This document shows positions 1-7,216 of a DNA stretch of 40,107 nt, in pieces. The DNA is from DAOUFU01 sp034429275 (GTDB taxonomy: Bacteria; Chloroflexota; Anaerolineae; Aggregatilineales; Aggregatilineaceae): positions 1 to 40,107 of the forward strand of contig DAOUFU010000042.1 in assembly GCA_034429275.1 (NCBI GenBank), in the 5' to 3' direction. The first letter of the stretch is position 1. Each line of letters opens with the position of its first letter. The notes under the pieces are model-generated. The model had not been told where the DNA came from and searched no databases. It worked only from the letters and a program-made list of their open reading frames with translations. A program made the translations under genes and the position numbers.

Positions 1-126
1 CTCCCTCCCCTCCCCTATCGACAACCCATACGATATCCCACTTTCAATGCAGTGTTCGCGAGGGCATGACATGGTTGCCCGAAACTTTGCGCCGTCGTTG
101 CAGAGGAATGATTTCAATGAGTAAAA

Positions 127-233
127 CCGAAAGAGCCTGTAATCAGACTCTTTCACATACGATATGGATCAAAGAAAAGAAGTCTGAAACCTCGGCTTCG
201 TGTGTGAAAGGGGCTGTTTGCAGGCTCTTTCGG
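127..233. repeat. Pair of mutually inverted hairpin units (REP-like)
   Basis: Two imperfect palindromes lie at 129-154 and 206-231. The outer arms are also complementary to each other: CCGAAAGAGCCTG at 127-139 is the exact reverse complement of 221-233. The two hairpins are therefore inverted copies of one unit, as in REP/BIME-type extragenic repeats. They lie 3' of the cobalamin adenosyltransferase gene (minus strand, stop at 297), so the nearer one could act as its terminator, although no strong T-run follows. The rest of 1-296 shows no convincing gene; positions 1-16 are a short pyrimidine-only tract. Confidence 0.6.
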
Positions 234-237
234 TCTA

Positions 238-288
238 ATGACTATGCGAAGTCGGATGTTCCGTGGCCTTCTCTCATGACTATGCGAA
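238..288. repeat. Two copies of 13-mer ATGACTATGCGAA
   Basis: The 13-mer ATGACTATGCGAA occurs at 238-250 and 276-288, 38 bp apart. A third exact copy is at 1914-1926. Read on the minus strand (TTCGCATAGTCAT), the copies follow a stop codon and precede a hairpin in both places. Confidence 0.8.
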
Positions 289-296
289 GCGGGCGG

Positions 297-863
297 TCAA
301 CTTGCACCTGCATCATGTGCCGAAGAGCGCCAGGTTGTCTCCGATTGATCAGCTTGATGATTGGCTACCCGTGACGCTACAAACAACCAGTCCGAAAGAC
401 GGTTCAGGTAACGCAGCACTTCCGGATTCATCGTTTCCTCATCAGCCAGCATCACTACCCACCGTTCAGCGCGACGGCAAACAGTCCGCGCCTGGTGCAA
501 GAATGCCGCAGTCAGTGTTCCACCTGGAAGGATGAAGCTGCGCAGCGTCGGCAGCTCACTTTCCCAGGCATCGATCTCATTTTCCAGCAGAGTGACCATC
601 CCAGGTGTAACGCGCTCAATCCACTTCGCTTCGGCTTCAAGAGGTGTCGCCAAGTCGGCCCCTACAACAAATAAATCGGACTGCACCCGCAGTACCGATT
701 CGCGCAAAACGGGAGCGATCTCGAACGCCAGCACGATCCCCAGGACGGAATTCAACTCATCGACCGTACCGTACGCGTGCAGGCGAAGATGACCTTTGCT
801 CACACGTCCCCCGGCAAAAAGGCTCGTCTCTCCCTGATCCCCGGTTTTGGTGTAGATCTTCAT
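297..863 (-). CDS. PduO-type cob(I)alamin adenosyltransferase
   Basis: Transfers the adenosyl group of ATP to cob(I)alamin to make adenosylcobalamin, in the cytoplasm. The 188-residue protein has the ATP-binding N-terminus YTKTGDQGETSLFAGGRV (4-21), the AYGTVDELNS segment (30-39), RRAERW (130-135) and the C-terminal YLNRLSDWLFV signature (152-162), all typical of PduO/MMAB ATR proteins. The reading frame stays open upstream to 1082, but that extension lies inside the ribokinase gene. The ATG at 863 overlaps the ribokinase stop as ATGA, so the two genes are probably translationally coupled. No B12-dependent enzyme lies beside it. Confidence 0.93.
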   Translation of the reverse strand: MKIYTKTGDQGETSLFAGGRVSKGHLRLHAYGTVDELNSVLGIVLAFEIAPVLRESVLRVQSDLFVVGADLATPLEAEAKWIERVTPGMVTLLENEIDAWESELPTLRSFILPGGTLTAAFLHQARTVCRRAERWVVMLADEETMNPEVLRYLNRLSDWLFVASRVANHQADQSETTWRSSAHDAGAS

Positions 864-1780
864 TTCGACAGCAAAGCCTCTACTTCTGATACTCGCGGCA
901 AAGAGGGTTGAGCGCCCATGCGCGTAGCCGCTAACGCGCCACAAGCGCTGCCATAGCGAACCGCCTGGTCTAGTGCCATGCCGCGCGCCAATGCGACCAC
1001 AAGCCCGGCGTTGAAGGCATCGCCTGCCGCTGTCGTATCCACCGCCTCTACCCGAAATGGAGCAACGTGGGTCCATCCCCACGACCCCGCGGCTAGCGCA
1101 CCATCCGCCCCCAGCGTTACAACGCCGCCAGGGACACCCAAACGGAGAACGGCCTCGGCAAGCTGCGCATGAGTCAAAACTTCCACCTCATGAACGGGTT
1201 CTTGAAGCATCTGGGCTAACTCGATCCGGTTGGGAGTAATCACATCCACCAGAGCAAGCAAATCCCTGGGAAGACGCTGCGCTGGCGCGGGATTCAACAC
1301 CGTCTTGACTCCACGCTCACGTGCCATGCGTGCAGCAGCGATGACCGTATCCAGCGGAACCTCAAGCTGAAGCAGTAGAGCATCAGCCTGATCAAATGCT
1401 GAGGCTGCTGCCTCAACGTGCGCCACCGTCAGCTGCATATTGGCCCCAGAAGCGACGGTGATACTGTTTTCGCCTCCCTCGGCGACGGCAATCAGTGCCA
1501 CTCCAGTCGCCTCGTGATCATCGCGGGTCACAAAACGAGTATCTATGCCTTCTGCCGCATAGGCGGCCAAGCACTGATCGCCGAATACGTCTCGCCCGAC
1601 GCGCGCCACAAAGGTAACCAGCGCACCCAAGCGAGCCGCGCCCACCGCCTGGTTGGCCCCCTTCCCACCCATCGCCATCACAAAATCGCGCCCCAGCACC
1701 GTCTCCCCAGGTGCGGGAATATGAGGGGTCTTCACCACAAAATCAACATTTGCACTCCCAACAACAACCAATCTGATCAT
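860..1780 (-). CDS. rbsK: Ribokinase (PfkB family)
   Basis: Phosphorylates D-ribose to ribose 5-phosphate with ATP. At 306 residues it has the usual ribokinase length. The first PfkB signature is GGKGANQAVGAARLG (38-52). The second, DTTAAGDAFNAG (248-259), carries the catalytic base Asp254; the anion-hole sequence reads AAGD rather than the commoner GAGD. NPAPA (163-167) is a typical ribokinase segment. The ATG at 1780 follows a GGAG-containing leader, and a TTGAGT-18-TATGAT promoter lies upstream. The gene overlaps the adenosyltransferase by four bases. Other PfkB sugar kinases are possible, but the NPAPA and GGKGANQA context favours ribokinase. Confidence 0.9.
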   Translation of the reverse strand: MIRLVVVGSANVDFVVKTPHIPAPGETVLGRDFVMAMGGKGANQAVGAARLGALVTFVARVGRDVFGDQCLAAYAAEGIDTRFVTRDDHEATGVALIAVAEGGENSITVASGANMQLTVAHVEAAASAFDQADALLLQLEVPLDTVIAAARMARERGVKTVLNPAPAQRLPRDLLALVDVITPNRIELAQMLQEPVHEVEVLTHAQLAEAVLRLGVPGGVVTLGADGALAAGSWGWTHVAPFRVEAVDTTAAGDAFNAGLVVALARGMALDQAVRYGSACGALAATRMGAQPSLPRVSEVEALLSK

Positions 1781-1822
1781 CGCCTATACTCCCGTTCGGA
1801 TGGGCCTACAAAGAATATCTCG

Positions 1823-1852
1823 ATCATACCAAGCTTGAGAAGAAACACTCAA
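1823..1852 (-). promoter_or_regulatory. Putative sigma-70 promoter of rbsK-adenosyltransferase operon
   Basis: On the minus strand TTGAGT (1852-1847) is separated by 18 bp from TATGAT (1828-1823), about 40 bp before the rbsK ATG. Confidence 0.5.
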
Positions 1853-1874
1853 CCTGTGCAAGCTGCTACCAAAT

Positions 1875-1910
1875 CAAAGGGCATGGTCAGTGTTTGACCA
1901 ATGCCCTTTG
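1875..1910 (-). terminator. Terminator hairpin downstream of acnA
   Basis: CAAAGGGCAT and ATGCCCTTTG form a perfect 10-bp outer stem. An inner GGTCA/TGACC stem is set off by one bulged base. On the minus strand it follows the acnA stop (1948) and is trailed by a weak T-rich tract (GATTTGG). Confidence 0.7.
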
Positions 1911-1913
1911 AGA

Positions 1914-1926
1914 ATGACTATGCGAA
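1914..1926. repeat. Third copy of 13-mer ATGACTATGCGAA
   Basis: Exact copy of the motif at 238-250 and 276-288. On the minus strand it lies between the acnA stop codon and the hairpin at 1875-1910. Confidence 0.8.
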
Positions 1927-1947
1927 CTAGCTGGCGCCGTCACGCGT

Positions 1948-4683
1948 CTACTGGGGGCGATCTTCCTTGAGCATTCGGCGCAGCACCGTCTGCAAAATGC
2001 CCCCATTGCGGTAGTAGTTCATCTCAACCGGCGTATCCAACCGGCAGATCACAGTGAATTCCTTTTGCGAACCGTCGTCGGAAATGGCGCGAACGGTGAT
2101 TTCTTGCCCAGGACCTTTCGCCTCGTCAAGTTCGCTGATGTCGAAAAGCTCCATCCCGGTAAGCCCTAGCGCATCTACGCTTTCACCTGCCTTGAACTGA
2201 AGGGGCAAAATACCCATGCCGATCAGGTTGCTCCGATGGATACGCTCAAAACTCTCAGCGAGCACCGCCCGCACCCCCAAGAGGTACGGTCCTTTGGCGG
2301 CCCAGTCTCGCGAACTACCCGTGCCATACTCTTTACCAGCAAGCACGATGAGCGGCGTCCCCTCGGCTTTGTATCGCTCCGAGGCTTCAAAAATGGTCAG
2401 CACATCACCGCTGGGGATATGCACTGTGACCCCGCCTTCTACACCGGGAACCATTCGGTTCTTGATCCGAATATTGGCGAACGTACCGCGTACCATCACA
2501 CGGTCGTTTCCCCGACGTGTCCCATAGGCGTTAAAGTCCTGAGGCTGAACCCCCAGTTCCATTAAATAGGCCGCCGCAGGGCTGTTCAGCGCGATGGGAC
2601 CAGCCGGAGAGATATGATCCGTGGTTACTGAATCACCGAAGACGGCTAACGCGCGCGCCGCACGGATTGGCTGAAGAGGCGGAACGTCGAGTGGTAGACC
2701 GATGAAGAACGGCGGTTCCTGTACATAAGTTGAGGTCGGGTCCCAATCGTAAACCAGGCTGCCCGACTGCGGAATCGCGTTCCAGGCTTCATTCCCACCA
2801 AACACATCTTGATATTCGGTGGCGAACATTTCAGGTTTGATGGCCCGCTGGATAATCTCAGCCACTTCTTGCTGGCTGGGCCAAATATCACGCAGAAAAA
2901 CTGGCTCACCTTCCGGTGAAACACCCAGCGGCTCAGTGAAGAAATCGATGTCCACACGGCCCGCTATCGCGAAGGCGACTACGAGCGGCGGAGACGCGAG
3001 GTAGTTGGCCCGCACATGAGGGTTGACACGCCCCTCGAAATTACGGTTGCCGCTCAAAACGGCAGCCGCCACTAACTGATGCTCATCCACAGCGTGCGCG
3101 GTCGCTTCCGGCAGGGGGCCGCTGTTGCCAATGCAGGTGGTGCAGCCATAGCCAACAACAAAGAACCCTAGCTGCTCAAGATATGGCAACAAACCCGACT
3201 CACGCAGATAGGCAGTCACGACTTTGGACCCCGGAGCAAGGCTGGTCTTAGCCTGAGGCGCAACACGCAGGCCTTTCTCCACCGCTTTTTTGGCCAGCAA
3301 CCCTGCTCCAACCATCACTGACGGATTTGATGTATTGGTGCAACTTGTGATCGCCGCGATAACCACCGAGCCATGAGCCAACCGGGCCTGGCGGCCATTC
3401 CCATCGAGGCTGACCACCGCTTGTTTGCCCAGGTCTGCCTCGCTCAAGCCAAAACCGCGATCTTTGACAGGGGCTGTCAGCGCGTAGCGGAACTGCTCCT
3501 TCAAATCGCTCAACCGCACCCGATCCTGTGGACGTTTGGGACCCGCCAGACTGGGCTCGACAGTCCTCATATCCAATTCCAAAGTGTCGCTGAATACGGG
3601 CTCGGGCATTCCTTCTACCCGAAATAGCCCCTGAGCACGAGCGTACTGCTCGACAAGGTCTACAAGTTTTGGATCGCGCCCGGAAGATCGCAGGAAACGG
3701 ATGGTTTCGGCATCGACCGGAAAATACCCCATAGTTGCTCCATATTCCGGGGCCATATTTGCCAGTGTGGCGCGATCGGGCAGAGAGAGCGCGCTGACAC
3801 CATCTCCGTAGAACTCCACAAATTTGTCCACGACCCCTTTTTTGCGCAGCATCTGAGTTACAGTGAGCACCAGGTCAGTGGCCGTCGTCCCTTCAGGGAG
3901 CTGACCAGTGAGTTTGAAACCCACCACCTCGGGAATGAGCATATAAATCGGCTGGTCAAGCATGACGGCTTCGGCTTCGATGCCGCCGACACCCCATCCT
4001 ACAACGCCCAAGCCGTTAATCATCGTCGTGTGGGAATCCGTGCCAACTACACTATCGGGAAAGATCACAGTCTCATCGCCCCATTGACGAGTCTGTACCC
4101 CAGTTGCCAGGTATTCCAGGTTCACCTGGTGGATAATCCCGGTCGCTGGCGGCACTACACGAAAGTTCTTGAACGCGCCCTGACCCCAACGCAGGAATTC
4201 GTATCGTTCCCGGTTACGTTCGAACTCAATCTCGGCATTCTGTCGCAAAGCATCGACAAAACCGAAGTGATCCACCTGCACAGAATGATCGATCACCAAA
4301 TCCACCTGGATGGAAGGCTGCACACGAGATGGATCACCGCCGGCGCGCTGCATTTCCGAACGCAATGCCGCCAAGTCTACCAAAGTAGGAACGCCTGTGA
4401 AGTCCTGAAGGACAACGCGAGCAGGCTTGAACGGCATCTCTTTTCCCAACCGGGCCGTCTCTGGCCATTGAGCCAGATTGATCACATCTTGGTCGGTGAT
4501 CTCAAACCCGTTGTTGTTGCGCAGCACAGCCTCTAGCAGCACTTTAATCGAGAAGGGGAGACGCGCAATATCCCCCACTCCCTTCTCCTGCAAAACGCCA
4601 AGCCGGAAATAAGTAAATGTGCCGTGAGGCGTTGTCATCGTTGAACGCGCACCAAACGGATCACGGATTGTCGAAGTCATCAT
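1948..4683 (-). CDS. acnA: Aconitate hydratase (AcnA/IRP type)
   Basis: Isomerises citrate and isocitrate in the TCA cycle using a [4Fe-4S] cluster. The 911-residue length matches the AcnA/IRP1 family. Visible landmarks are IDHS (131-134), DSHTT (216-220), and the three cluster cysteines: Cys448 in SCTNTSN, and Cys514 and Cys517 in GYGCTTCIGNSGPLP. The C-terminal swivel domain includes FGDSVTTDHISPAG and the AGKEYGTGSSRDWAAKGP substrate loop. The start at 4683 has an AAGGAAGG ribosome-binding site. The gene stands alone, divergent from the 4915 unit and with a palindrome in its promoter region. No lesion is seen. Confidence 0.97.
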   Translation of the reverse strand: MMTSTIRDPFGARSTMTTPHGTFTYFRLGVLQEKGVGDIARLPFSIKVLLEAVLRNNNGFEITDQDVINLAQWPETARLGKEMPFKPARVVLQDFTGVPTLVDLAALRSEMQRAGGDPSRVQPSIQVDLVIDHSVQVDHFGFVDALRQNAEIEFERNRERYEFLRWGQGAFKNFRVVPPATGIIHQVNLEYLATGVQTRQWGDETVIFPDSVVGTDSHTTMINGLGVVGWGVGGIEAEAVMLDQPIYMLIPEVVGFKLTGQLPEGTTATDLVLTVTQMLRKKGVVDKFVEFYGDGVSALSLPDRATLANMAPEYGATMGYFPVDAETIRFLRSSGRDPKLVDLVEQYARAQGLFRVEGMPEPVFSDTLELDMRTVEPSLAGPKRPQDRVRLSDLKEQFRYALTAPVKDRGFGLSEADLGKQAVVSLDGNGRQARLAHGSVVIAAITSCTNTSNPSVMVGAGLLAKKAVEKGLRVAPQAKTSLAPGSKVVTAYLRESGLLPYLEQLGFFVVGYGCTTCIGNSGPLPEATAHAVDEHQLVAAAVLSGNRNFEGRVNPHVRANYLASPPLVVAFAIAGRVDIDFFTEPLGVSPEGEPVFLRDIWPSQQEVAEIIQRAIKPEMFATEYQDVFGGNEAWNAIPQSGSLVYDWDPTSTYVQEPPFFIGLPLDVPPLQPIRAARALAVFGDSVTTDHISPAGPIALNSPAAAYLMELGVQPQDFNAYGTRRGNDRVMVRGTFANIRIKNRMVPGVEGGVTVHIPSGDVLTIFEASERYKAEGTPLIVLAGKEYGTGSSRDWAAKGPYLLGVRAVLAESFERIHRSNLIGMGILPLQFKAGESVDALGLTGMELFDISELDEAKGPGQEITVRAISDDGSQKEFTVICRLDTPVEMNYYRNGGILQTVLRRMLKEDRPQ

Positions 4684-4753
4684 GTTCCTTCCTTACGCGG
4701 ATCAGGCGTTTTCAAGTCGAACCTTGGGGAGTTGTTCAGTGATTATCAGGTGG

Positions 4754-4782
4754 ATTATAGCATTGCAAACCAAAGGTTTGCA
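4754..4782 (-). promoter_or_regulatory. acnA promoter with 19-bp palindrome
   Basis: On the minus strand a consensus TATAAT -10 (4759-4754) has a weak TGCAAA at -35 (17-bp spacing). Positions 4764-4782 are the perfect palindrome TGCAAACCAAAGGTTTGCA (8-bp arms, 3-bp centre). It covers the -35 and spacer, where a repressor operator would be expected. The same palindrome lies 35 bp upstream of the divergent promoter at 4818-4846. Confidence 0.5.
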
Positions 4783-4817
4783 CCCCCGCATCTTCGCCTA
4801 AATGACCAAACGTAATC

Positions 4818-4846
4818 TTGCGACTCTGGTCTTGCGTGCTTATAAT
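4818..4846 (+). promoter_or_regulatory. Promoter of the 4915 gene
   Basis: TTGCGA (4818-4823), 17-bp spacer, TATAAT (4841-4846). Transcription would start near 4853, leaving a leader of about 60 nt. Confidence 0.6.
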
Positions 4847-4914
4847 CATCTGCTGCCAGATCACCGGACGACAATGGAATCTATCCATCTATCACATTCC
4901 GTGTAGGTGTCAAA

Positions 4915-6492
4915 TTGCTTCAACTCCAAACAGAAAAAGAGCAGTACTGGACGGAATGGTTCGAAGTCACGAGCGACGACATCGACCACATCTTCAACAT
5001 CTTTCTCGAAGAAGAAACTCCCCTGTCCAGCCGCGAGATCGCCCGACGTCTCATCCAGTTCCGTCTTGATCAAGAAGTCCAGACCCTGCGCCGTCAGATT
5101 GAGCGAGGCGAAATCTTCCAGCCCAAGAACAGCTACTCGATCGGGGAACGCCTGATCTTCCCTGCTTTGGGGTACCAGGTTGGAGAGGTCATCGATCAGC
5201 GAACGGGCAATAATCCTGAGTACGGCACGTTCACCGTGATCAAAGTGAGCCTGAGCGACGGCGAAACCCGCGAGTTTGCCAGCGAGTTGAAGGGTGCGCA
5301 TGTGCTCAATATCGACTCAATCGAGGATTTCGCCCGGATCGGCCCGCGGGTGGCAGATGTCGATTCTATCCTCAAAGAGTATGGCGATGACATCGTCTAT
5401 ACGCTTGAAGAGCGGCTGCGCCTTGTCCCAGATGTAGTCTATTTCGCGGGACGGTGGTTCCTGAAATCGCTGCTGGCCGAGGTGAGCATCGCTCACCTGC
5501 ATCTCGCAGAAGCCGTGCTGGTGGTTCACGAGGGAGGACCTCTCGACACTGCGTCGATCGTCAAAGAAATCGACATGCCGAAAGAGGTGAACAGCCGGCT
5601 TCAGACATTTTCGCTGGACTATGCCCTGTTCCACGATCCACGTTTCGACGAGGTAGGACCGAGTGGCAAGGTTCTGTGGTATCTGCGCGATCTTGAACCG
5701 CCCGAAGTAATCAGTGTACCCGAACGGCTGCGGTACGAACCCGTAGAGTACAACTGGCGCGCCCTCACTGATGAGCTGGTGGCACTCGAATATGAGATCG
5801 ATGACGAGTTGTCTACGCTGCGTTCACCCAGCAGGCCGAGTGATACGGTAACCTTCAGCCTGAATTTCCCACATCGCCGCACAGGCACACTGCCCCTTAG
5901 CTCTCGGCTACGCCACCTGTTCCCGACGGCGTACGAAGCGCCTCGCGTGTTGATGACACTGGTGGATGGGCAAACCGAGGAAACCATGACGGGTTGGGTG
6001 GTCCGTGAGCACCGTTATGTCTACGGTCTGGCGGAGTTCTACCGCCGCCACAAACTGCCGGTCGGAGCATACATCACCGTACGTAAAACCGATGATCCCT
6101 CGCGTGTTGTGGTCGATTTTGTAGCCCATCGTCCTCGCACTGAATGGATTCGGCTGGCGGTCCCTGGTGAAAACAAACGTATCCTGTTCGAGAACAGCAA
6201 ACGCTCGATTGGTGCGGATTATGACGATCTCATGGTATTGGGAGCCGACGATTTACAAGGCGTCGATAACCTGTGGATACCCACCGACCATAAATCGCCC
6301 GATCTCCCCACTATCATGCGCGGAATCATCGGCGAACTTGCGCGCCTGTCGCCTCAGCGTTCTGTTCACGCCAAAACCATTTACAGCGCCGTGAACGTCG
6401 TTCGGCGTTTCCCACCTGGTCCCATCTTTGCTCTGCTGGTTGAGCGGCCAGAATTCGAGCATGTTGGGGGTCCATACTGGCGTTTAGCATGA
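4915..6492 (+). CDS. Uncharacterised protein with several winged-helix-like segments
   Basis: I do not recognise a named family. The 525-residue soluble protein has no signal peptide or membrane segment. Three stretches look like winged helices: about 20-72 (EEETPLSSREIARRLIQ), about 193-258 (EGGPLDTASIVKEIDMP), and the C-terminus, about 465-525, ending VERPEFEHVGGPYWRLA. That ending resembles the close of HARE-HTH or other winged-helix domains. A beta-rich part lies near 338-410. No catalytic motif is obvious. The frame is open upstream to 4846 but has no ATG or GTG, so the TTG at 4915, with a weak AGGTG before it, is the best start. The gene is followed after 25 bp by a second small HTH-like gene, which suggests a DNA-binding pair. 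Confidence 0.75.
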   Translation: MLQLQTEKEQYWTEWFEVTSDDIDHIFNIFLEEETPLSSREIARRLIQFRLDQEVQTLRRQIERGEIFQPKNSYSIGERLIFPALGYQVGEVIDQRTGNNPEYGTFTVIKVSLSDGETREFASELKGAHVLNIDSIEDFARIGPRVADVDSILKEYGDDIVYTLEERLRLVPDVVYFAGRWFLKSLLAEVSIAHLHLAEAVLVVHEGGPLDTASIVKEIDMPKEVNSRLQTFSLDYALFHDPRFDEVGPSGKVLWYLRDLEPPEVISVPERLRYEPVEYNWRALTDELVALEYEIDDELSTLRSPSRPSDTVTFSLNFPHRRTGTLPLSSRLRHLFPTAYEAPRVLMTLVDGQTEETMTGWVVREHRYVYGLAEFYRRHKLPVGAYITVRKTDDPSRVVVDFVAHRPRTEWIRLAVPGENKRILFENSKRSIGADYDDLMVLGADDLQGVDNLWIPTDHKSPDLPTIMRGIIGELARLSPQRSVHAKTIYSAVNVVRRFPPGPIFALLVERPEFEHVGGPYWRLA

Positions 6493-6517
6493 CCACCTAA
6501 CCATGGAAGGGATTCCC

Positions 6518-6994
6518 GTGACCTCAGCAGATCGATCAGCCAGTGCATCCAGCCGCAGGGTTAAGCCAACGCTAGAGACCAAGTTCCACATCGATTATGA
6601 TTGGTGGAACCACGAAGAGCGGGATTTGCGCACCTATCTGCTGAGCCACCTTGCCCCCGAAAAGCGCGATCTTTTTCGCGATTATCGCGGGGCTGAGGAA
6701 GTGGATTGGATAGACCCTCAGACAGCAGAAGTCAAAAAGGTGGATGCCCTGCTCCGCGCTATCCGCGAAGCCAGCCAGAGCGAGGATTTCATCACACCGC
6801 ATACCTCGCTGGTGGATGCCGTCTTCCGGGTGTTTCTGGCAAACGATAACACGCCATTGACTCCGACCGAGCTTGGCGAACGGATTGGCCGACCTCCGAT
6901 GACGATCTTGCGAACTATTGCGGGAGCGCATGTATACAAAGGTATCCGGCCAATCATTGAGTCTGCCGATGCGGGCAATGGGGATGAGGAATAA
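6518..6994 (+). CDS. Small uncharacterised HTH-like protein
   Basis: About 158 residues and no recognised family. The N-terminal half is charged and aromatic (HIDYDWWNHEERDLRTYL). The C-terminal half, TPLTPTELGERIGRPPMTIL, reads as a helix-turn-helix, followed by a short basic wing-like stretch. I prefer the GTG at 6518 because GGAAGGGA lies five bases before it; the in-frame ATG at 6503 has no ribosome-binding site and would add five residues. It probably shares the promoter at 4818 with the preceding gene, and the two may work together on DNA. Confidence 0.75.
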   Translation: MTSADRSASASSRRVKPTLETKFHIDYDWWNHEERDLRTYLLSHLAPEKRDLFRDYRGAEEVDWIDPQTAEVKKVDALLRAIREASQSEDFITPHTSLVDAVFRVFLANDNTPLTPTELGERIGRPPMTILRTIAGAHVYKGIRPIIESADAGNGDEE

Positions 6995-7017
6995 ACCATC
7001 AGCGAGCTGCCGCACCC

Positions 7018-7047
7018 TTGACAACCTCTACACCCGCTCTCTACAAT
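7018..7047 (+). promoter_or_regulatory. tRNA-Arg promoter
   Basis: Consensus TTGACA (7018-7023), 18-bp spacer, TACAAT (7042-7047). It ends ten bases before the mature tRNA 5' end, so the primary transcript would carry almost no leader. Confidence 0.75.
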
Positions 7048-7056
7048 TTCAGTAAT

Positions 7057-7132
7057 GCCCCTGTAGCTCAGTGGATAGAGCAACTGCCTTCTAAGCAGCA
7101 GGTCGGGGGTTCGAGTCCCTCCAGGGGTGCCA
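7057..7132 (+). tRNA. tRNA-Arg (anticodon TCT)
   Basis: A 76-nt cloverleaf decoding AGA. The acceptor stem GCCCCTG/CAGGGGT has a G-U first pair. The D-stem is GCTC/GAGC, the anticodon loop CTTCTAA, the variable loop AGGTC, and the T-arm GGGGG-TTCGAGT-CCCTC. The discriminator is G and the 3' CCA is encoded. The anticodon stem ACTGC/GCAGC begins with an A-C mismatch (27-43). It has its own promoter and terminator. Confidence 0.96.
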
Positions 7133-7138
7133 AAATGC

Positions 7139-7179
7139 AAAAGACACAGCCCGCTGACTTGTGGGCTGTGTCTTTTTTT
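7139..7179. terminator. Bidirectional terminator between tRNA-Arg and the BTAD gene
   Basis: AAAAGACACAGCCC (7139-7152) pairs perfectly with GGGCTGTGTCTTTT (7163-7176) and is followed by more T residues. The upstream A-tract makes it usable on the minus strand for the gene ending at 7217. Confidence 0.9.
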
Positions 7180-7216
7180 CCTATTTTCGCGCCGCGGCGG
7201 CCCTGCCCTGCCACCA

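Noticed and set aside
297..1082. Longer 261-residue form of the adenosyltransferase
   Set aside because: The extra 73 residues lie inside rbsK in another frame and do not resemble the family; the ATGA junction gives a clear start at 863.
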